Position numbers and translations under genes: made by a program
The notes under the pieces: model-generated
What the model was told of the DNA's origin: nothing
Databases searched by the model: none
The model's input: only the letters and a program-made list of their open reading frames with translations
Shown: in pieces, positions 14,693 to 18,265 of the stretch
Layout: each line of letters starts with the position of its first letter
Numbering within the stretch: the first letter of the stretch is position 1
Assembly (NCBI GenBank): GCA_964351745.1
Contig: CAYGPI010000059.1
Location: 1-18,265 of the forward strand
Length of the DNA stretch: 18,265 nucleotides
Source: CAYNJF01 sp964351745
GTDB lineage: Bacteria; Pseudomonadota; Gammaproteobacteria; Berkiellales; Berkiellaceae
Reading direction: 5' to 3'

Positions 14693-14782
14693 TGGCGGAG
14701 AGAGAGGGATTCGAACCCTCGGTACGTTTTCACGTACACACACTTTCCAGGCGTGCTCTTTCGACCACTCAGACACCTCTCC
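14693..14782 (-). tRNA. tRNA-Ser(GGA)
   Basis: The 90-base gene includes encoded CCA. The acceptor stem GGAGAGG pairs with the 3' TCTCTCC, the discriminator is G, and the anticodon arm CACGC-CTGGAAA-GTGTG gives anticodon GGA. A long variable arm GTACGTGAAAACGTAC and the T arm GAGGGTTCGAATCCCTC are both perfect. It reads UCC and UCU codons. Its 3' end points at the accessory region, the usual orientation for tRNA genes used as integration sites. Confidence 0.97.
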
Positions 14783-14792
14783 GAAGCGAGAA

Positions 14793-14801
14793 AGTATAGC
14801 A
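14793..14801 (-). promoter_or_regulatory. Extended -10 promoter of tRNA-Ser
   Basis: On the minus strand TGCTATACT is an extended -10 (TGnTATACT) ending 11 bases before the mature 5' end. No good -35 hexamer is visible at normal spacing, which the extended -10 can offset. Confidence 0.5.
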
Positions 14802-14939
14802 AATTCTTAGCTTGTAACATAGATATCAAAGGCAAGTTTCGACGTATGATGTAGATTAAAAATCGTTAGTTAAGCGACTTTTTACATTTAGGATAACTTG
14901 CCGTTCGTCTGGAAATCAATACATTTTATTCTTAGTCTG

Positions 14940-14968
14940 TTGATTAGCCACGCTTGCAGTCATAATAT
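14940..14968 (+). promoter_or_regulatory. Possible promoter for the repeat-tailed protein gene
   Basis: TTGATT (14940-14945) and TAATAT (14963-14968) are 17 bases apart, each matching four of six consensus positions, 35 bases before the start codon. Confidence 0.35.
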
Positions 14969-15003
14969 CTGTTTTTCATAGAAAAAATAATAAGGATCGC
15001 ATC

Positions 15004-15516
15004 ATGACACCAGCCCAAAGAAGGGAAAAAAGCTCACTTTTAGGCTCAGCAGCTTTATTCACAGTGGTAGGCATCGCAACTTTGACAACCTTTGGGGCTG
15101 CTTTAGTGCCTTCAATTTTTGCCGGGGCAGCTTTTTTATTGGCTTTAAGTCAGGTAGCCAAGGCTTCTGTTATAGGGGCTCCGGCACCTGTGCACATACC
15201 AGCTGCGGCTCCATCAAATGATAATGCATGGCTTGCTGGATTATTTGGTTTTGGGCTTGGACGTGCCTTTGCGCCTTCGCGCAAAGTAGTCGTGGGTGCT
15301 CACCACCACACGGCTCCTGCAGCAAGGTCATATTTTCCTAGTGCCGGTCGTAGAGAAGCTGCTGTACCTCATAGAGAAGCACCAACATTTAGGCGAGAAG
15401 CTGCTGTATCTCATAGAGAAACACCAACATTTCGACGAGAAGCCGCGACGCCTCATCGAGGAGCGTCTGTGTCAGCAGCGCCGTATACTGGCCATATCAA
15501 AGTCAGACGTCCATAG
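15004..15516 (+). CDS. Small hydrophobic protein with Arg/His-rich repeat tail, unknown
   Basis: This 170-residue protein was not recognised. Residues 11-52 form one or two membrane helices (SAALFTVVGIATLTTFGAAL, then IFAGAAFLLALSQVA). A linker rich in Ala, Pro and His follows, with a glycine-rich LAGLFGFGLGRAF (77-89). The tail from residue 116 consists of 14-residue repeats (RREAAVPHREAPTF, RREAAVSHRETPTF, RREAATPHRGASVS), strongly basic and probably disordered. AAGGA lies 7 bases before the ATG. It could be an inner-membrane protein with a nucleic-acid- or envelope-binding tail; the direction across the membrane is unknown. Confidence 0.75.
   Translation: MTPAQRREKSSLLGSAALFTVVGIATLTTFGAALVPSIFAGAAFLLALSQVAKASVIGAPAPVHIPAAAPSNDNAWLAGLFGFGLGRAFAPSRKVVVGAHHHTAPAARSYFPSAGRREAAVPHREAPTFRREAAVSHRETPTFRREAATPHRGASVSAAPYTGHIKVRRP
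15349..15474 (+). repeat. 42-bp tandem coding repeat, three units
   Basis: Units start at 15349, 15391 and 15433. The first two differ at only a few bases; the third has diverged, especially in its second half. They encode the 14-residue RREAAxxHREAPTF-type repeats, so copy-number change would keep frame. Confidence 0.8.
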
Positions 15517-15528
15517 TTTGAGTTCAAG

Positions 15529-15554
15529 AAAGCCTCTTTTAAAGAGGCTTTTTT
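15529..15554 (+). terminator. Intrinsic terminator between convergent genes
   Basis: AAAGCCTCT (15529-15537) pairs with AGAGGCTTT (15543-15551), followed by further T residues to 15554. It serves the plus-strand gene well; the same stem could stop the convergent minus-strand gene, whose stop codon abuts it. Confidence 0.8.
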
Positions 15555-16254
15555 AATCTTTGTCTAAAAGATCAATCAACAGATCCATGAATATTTTTTC
15601 TGGCTTTGCTTTGTGCTGCTTTGACTTCTTTGAAGTGTAGGTTTTTTGATTTGTATAGGCGTGTACCTGTATACCATACTGATTAAACCTTTGAATTGTC
15701 TTTGCTCTTAAATGATTTGGGATAGCACCAACTTGACCATAAGGAATGAGAGTCACAGAGTGATAGCCAAGAGCATGATGCAATCGTGCTAGATCATGAA
15801 TGGTTTGATGCGTGTAATGGGTCGCATAAATTCTGCCAGCATGATCTTGGTAGAAGGCGCTTTGGCCCCAATAAATGATACCCGAGCTTGGCGTGTAATG
15901 AAGAACTGTCACACCATACTCGGCAAGCTTCCAAAAGGCGTAGTCCCGTAAATGATGTGGAATAGCCCCTTGCTGTCCCATGGGAATAAACGTGATCTGG
16001 TGAATACCTTTGTGATGCAGCAAGGATGCAAAGTCATGGATCGTCTGTTTGGTGTAATGATTGGCAAAAAGAAGACCATTGTTAGACTGATAAAAATTGC
16101 TACTTCCCCAAGAAATAATTTGAGGCTGAGCGTTTTGATGGTGATGATTTGAAAAGTGTAAGCGCTTGGCGTGCGCCAATGGCATCAACCCAAATAGGCT
16201 TATCAAAAGCAAAACTAATATCTGTGAAAATCTTTTATTCATGTTGGTAGGCAC
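15553..16254 (-). CDS. Secreted protein with two copies of an unrecognised ~77-residue domain
   Basis: The frame encodes up to 233 residues. The start is either GTG at 16254 or ATG at 16242; neither has a clear Shine-Dalgarno, and the ATG gives a more normal signal peptide (MNKRFSQILVLLLISLFGLM, cleavage probably after AHA at 27-29). The mature part is an internal duplication: residues 46-122 and 126-202 align with a constant 80-residue offset. Shared pattern: I-I-x-WG-x-S-x-FYQ, HYTxQTIHDxAxLxH, ITxIPxGQxGAIPxHLR, YGxxVxxYT. Histidine is unusually frequent. The C-terminus is a Lys-rich linker and a short acidic amphipathic helix. The function is unknown; periplasmic or exported, perhaps metal- or ligand-binding. 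Confidence 0.8.
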   Translation of the reverse strand: MPTNMNKRFSQILVLLLISLFGLMPLAHAKRLHFSNHHHQNAQPQIISWGSSNFYQSNNGLLFANHYTKQTIHDFASLLHHKGIHQITFIPMGQQGAIPHHLRDYAFWKLAEYGVTVLHYTPSSGIIYWGQSAFYQDHAGRIYATHYTHQTIHDLARLHHALGYHSVTLIPYGQVGAIPNHLRAKTIQRFNQYGIQVHAYTNQKTYTSKKSKQHKAKPEKIFMDLLIDLLDKD

Positions 16255-16499
16255 TCGCTTTGTGAGGCATTATCTTGCTTATTATTCTATCTAACTTGAT
16301 TCTTAAACGAGAGTTTCTTCTGATAAGCTGTGGTCTTGGTTGGATAGGTGGCCATGGCTCTCTATGGCAGGCTTAGATATTTCCCGAAGGATTATAAACT
16401 TGAGTTTTATGAAAGTGAGTATCGTAGGTAGATTAACGAGGCAGCTCATGATCTGAGATGCCTCTAAAGGCGATTGAGGTATTCTAAGCTATTGAAATT
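16255..16499. other. Intergenic region with one hairpin
   Basis: There is no convincing gene here. GAGGCA (16438-16443) pairs with TGCCTC (16459-16464), with a further four pairs inside; it lies just past the rlmJ stop but lacks a T-run on the minus strand, so it is a weak terminator candidate. A 25-codon ATG frame at 16354-16431 on the plus strand is too short to support. Confidence 0.4.
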
Positions 16500-17333
16500 T
16501 TAGTTTTCTACCAAGGTTTTTTGGTACCAGCGACCTGTCTTGAAGACAGTTTTATTAAGCTCGATAAAAGTAGCCGTTAAGCTGTTTTCTAATTGCCATG
16601 GTTTGTTGATGATAAGCATGCCACTACCAAGTAACCCTTGAGCCTTTTCTTCACTGGTTGGCATCCACTCAGAAATCCAGAGATTCTTAAAGTCAGCTTT
16701 CACAGCTCGATCTATCATATTTTTATGATAATTTTCTTTTAAAATGGGATACCACAAAGCGAAAATAGCGTTTGGCATTTTTTTGCAAGCTTCTTGGATC
16801 GTTAGGATGATCGTTTTATAATCAGCTTTAACTTCATAACTTGGATCAATAAAAACTAACCCTCTTTTTTCTTTAAAAGGCAAAAGAGCAGTCATCGCTT
16901 CAAATGAGTCCCGATGATGTAGATTCATGCTCTTTTCTTTACCAAGATGACTTTTCAAAGTCTCAAACACTTGAGGATGACCTTCGACAGCAATCGCTCT
17001 ATCTTGGTCTCTAAGCAACTCAAGAATGATGGCGGGTGAGCCTGGGTAAGTGGTGATATTGTCTGCATTGAGCGCTTGTACAAGGTCAAAATATTCATTG
17101 AGATTTTTAGTCGCAAGTTTGTGCCCTAATAGACGCTTGATCCCTTGGTTATGCTCTTTGTTTAATTTTGCTTCTCGGCAGCTTAAGTCATAGAGTCCTT
17201 CACCAGCAAAAGCGTCAAGGATACAAAAAGGAGTCTCTTTTTGTTTCAACTTGTTCACGAGAGCGAGCAAAGTGACATGCTTATGAACGTCTGCAAAATT
17301 TCCAGCATGGTATTTATGAAGGTAGCTATACAT
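16500..17333 (-). CDS. rlmJ: RlmJ, 23S rRNA (adenine2030-N6)-methyltransferase
   Basis: This 277-residue protein starts YSYLHKYHAGNFADVHKHVT, the family signature, followed by the SAM-binding motif ILDAFAGEGLYDL (38-50), an acidic residue in AIAVEGHPQ (113-121) and the catalytic-type DPSYE (163-167; usually DPPYE, so Pro to Ser here). It ends TGRWYQKTLVEN. RlmJ methylates N6 of A2030 in 23S rRNA before ribosome assembly. The length is normal. It starts 13 bases after the stop of the deformylase-like gene on the same strand, without a clear Shine-Dalgarno, so it is probably coupled to that gene. Confidence 0.93.
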   Translation of the reverse strand: MYSYLHKYHAGNFADVHKHVTLLALVNKLKQKETPFCILDAFAGEGLYDLSCREAKLNKEHNQGIKRLLGHKLATKNLNEYFDLVQALNADNITTYPGSPAIILELLRDQDRAIAVEGHPQVFETLKSHLGKEKSMNLHHRDSFEAMTALLPFKEKRGLVFIDPSYEVKADYKTIILTIQEACKKMPNAIFALWYPILKENYHKNMIDRAVKADFKNLWISEWMPTSEEKAQGLLGSGMLIINKPWQLENSLTATFIELNKTVFKTGRWYQKTLVEN

Positions 17334-17346
17334 AATTTAAAATTTC

Positions 17347-17877
17347 TTAGTGATGTGCGTGATCGCAGCTTTGGCCACATGATTGTTGGCTCATCGCTTT
17401 AAAGTATTTCTTTAAAAAGATTTCCTTTTTAAGCTTAGACATATGATCCGTGACAAGGATGCCATGGAGGCAATCTACTTGGTACGCCAAGATAGCAGCC
17501 AAAGCATCTTGAGCAACCATTTCTTGAGGCTGACCTTTTTCATCGACATATGAGATTGTTATTTTTTTTGGTCTTTTAATGACAGTTTCAACGCCTGGAA
17601 AATACAAGCAATTGGAAGTGTAAGCCGTTTCACCTTCTTGATGCGTGATTTTAGGGTTGATAAAACAAGCTTTACTGTCTAAGTAATCGGATGCTGATAA
17701 GACAAAAATAGGTAAATGAATGCCGACTTGTGGTCCTGCAAGACACCAGGTTTCACCTTCTTCCATGGTTTGAAAGAGTTGAGCAATTTTGTCTTGAAGC
17801 TCATCATCAAATTGAGTAATAGCACTCATTTCTTGTTGCTCAATTTCAGGGTAGGCTTGGAAATATAAATTTGTCAT
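17347..17877 (-). CDS. Peptide deformylase homologue lacking the catalytic motif
   Basis: This 176-residue protein aligns along its length with peptide deformylase, but the active site is rewritten. Motif I GxGLAAPQ is CLAGPQVG (45-52); motif II EGCLS is SNCLY (88-92), keeping the Cys; motif III HExDH is YQVDC (132-136), losing both metal-binding His and the catalytic Glu. It should not deformylate. The C-terminus adds a Cys/His tail (Cys167, Cys171, His173, His175, His176) that could bind a metal. It might act as a ribosome- or peptide-binding pseudoenzyme. It is first in an operon with rlmJ. No Shine-Dalgarno precedes the ATG at 17875-17877. Confidence 0.85.
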   Translation of the reverse strand: MTNLYFQAYPEIEQQEMSAITQFDDELQDKIAQLFQTMEEGETWCLAGPQVGIHLPIFVLSASDYLDSKACFINPKITHQEGETAYTSNCLYFPGVETVIKRPKKITISYVDEKGQPQEMVAQDALAAILAYQVDCLHGILVTDHMSKLKKEIFLKKYFKAMSQQSCGQSCDHAHH

Positions 17878-17905
17878 AAAGGTAACATATTATTGAAGAT
17901 AAGAG

Positions 17906-17911
17906 ATTATA
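17906..17911 (-). promoter_or_regulatory. -10 element for the deformylase-like/rlmJ operon
   Basis: A perfect TATAAT on the minus strand lies 28 bases before the start codon. The -35 region holds no good match. Confidence 0.35.
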
Positions 17912-18018
17912 ACTTTCATTCAATTTATTTGCTAGCGTTACAAAAACAATTGAGTTGTTCAGCTTCTTTTTATCCTAGTTTATATGCTTAAATTTCAGAT
18001 GCTTATCTTAAAGCATCG

Positions 18019-18044
18019 CCCAACAGTGACTGATCATTGTTGGG
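18019..18044 (-). terminator. Hairpin after the nucleotidyltransferase gene
   Basis: CCCAACAGTGA (18019-18029) pairs with TCATTGTTGGG (18034-18044), 11 pairs with one wobble and a 4-base loop. It lies 14 bases beyond the stop codon; the T-run on the minus strand is weak (ATGCTTTAAG). Confidence 0.55.
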
Positions 18045-18057
18045 AGAATGAGCTCAA

Positions 18058-18265
18058 CTAGAGAGCTTCTATGCTTTCTAGCAAATCATTGCGAAAGGGT
18101 TGGATCTGAGATTCAGCTTTGTTTAATGATTCTGGGGTACCAATGTCAATAAAAGGCCCTTTTGTTGAAATAACTTCAAAATTCTTGCCATCTTTCAGCC
18201 ATTTAGGGAAACAGTCGCGCTCAAGGCTTAGCTCTTTATCTGCGGTTAGCCCGGTTAGCAGAGAT
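18058..18265 (-). CDS. Sugar-phosphate nucleotidyltransferase, C-terminal 68 residues
   Basis: Only the 3' end of the gene is in the window. The visible part LSLERDCFPKWLKDGKNF followed by GPFIDIGTPESLNKAE is the typical end of NTP-transferase-fold enzymes that activate sugar 1-phosphates, such as heptose-1-phosphate guanylyltransferases (HddC-like) in surface polysaccharide synthesis. The F-I-D-I-G-T-P-E segment is the conserved metal/substrate motif near the C-terminus. The exact sugar cannot be told from this fragment. Confidence 0.75.
   Translation of the reverse strand, partial: SLLTGLTADKELSLERDCFPKWLKDGKNFEVISTKGPFIDIGTPESLNKAESQIQPFRNDLLESIEAL

Noticed and set aside
14635..14835. A 66-codon minus-strand frame across the tRNA gene.
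   Set aside because: It is an accidental frame read through tRNA-Ser(GGA).

Overview
The window looks like chromosome of a moderately AT-rich gammaproteobacterium, perhaps of the Legionella/Coxiella type. This is inferred from RlmJ, the tRNA-Ser structure, the PpiB-like cyclophilin and base composition judged by eye; no marker fixes the genus.

Left flank (1-4240): an SRPBCC gene and a MarR regulator in one operon on the minus strand (MarR runs off the left edge); a secreted cyclophilin; a 508-residue iron-sulfur cryptochrome/photolyase of the PhrB type on the minus strand; and an unrecognised five-helix membrane protein.

Accessory region (about 4.24-14.55 kb): this stretch reads as a mosaic of acquired and decaying modules. 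First comes a divergent locus, with a SOUL haem-binding gene and a LysR regulator on the minus strand and dabB-dabA on the plus strand. DabA keeps all four zinc ligands, so DabAB is probably a working energy-coupled CO2/bicarbonate accumulator. A chimeric, frameshifted ORF overlaps the dabA 3' end. Next is a broken AraC/GyrI-type regulator bracketed by 39-bp palindromes. A third palindrome copy lies at the start of a tightly overlapped operon of abiEi, abiEii and a complete metallophosphoesterase, followed by a truncated GNAT gene. This three-gene cassette, with an operator that contains the antitoxin's own Shine-Dalgarno, is the best candidate for an under-described system. Two pairs of direct repeats lie at the borders of these modules, and tRNA-Ser(GGA) sits just beyond the right border with its 3' end facing the region. 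No integrase or transposase is visible.

Right flank (14.69-18.27 kb): tRNA-Ser(GGA) on the minus strand; a small hydrophobic protein with a repeat-rich basic tail; a secreted protein made of two copies of one roughly 77-residue domain; RlmJ downstream of a peptide-deformylase homologue that has lost its HExxH motif; and the 3' end of a sugar-phosphate nucleotidyltransferase gene.

All family assignments come from motif recognition by eye; no database search was run.
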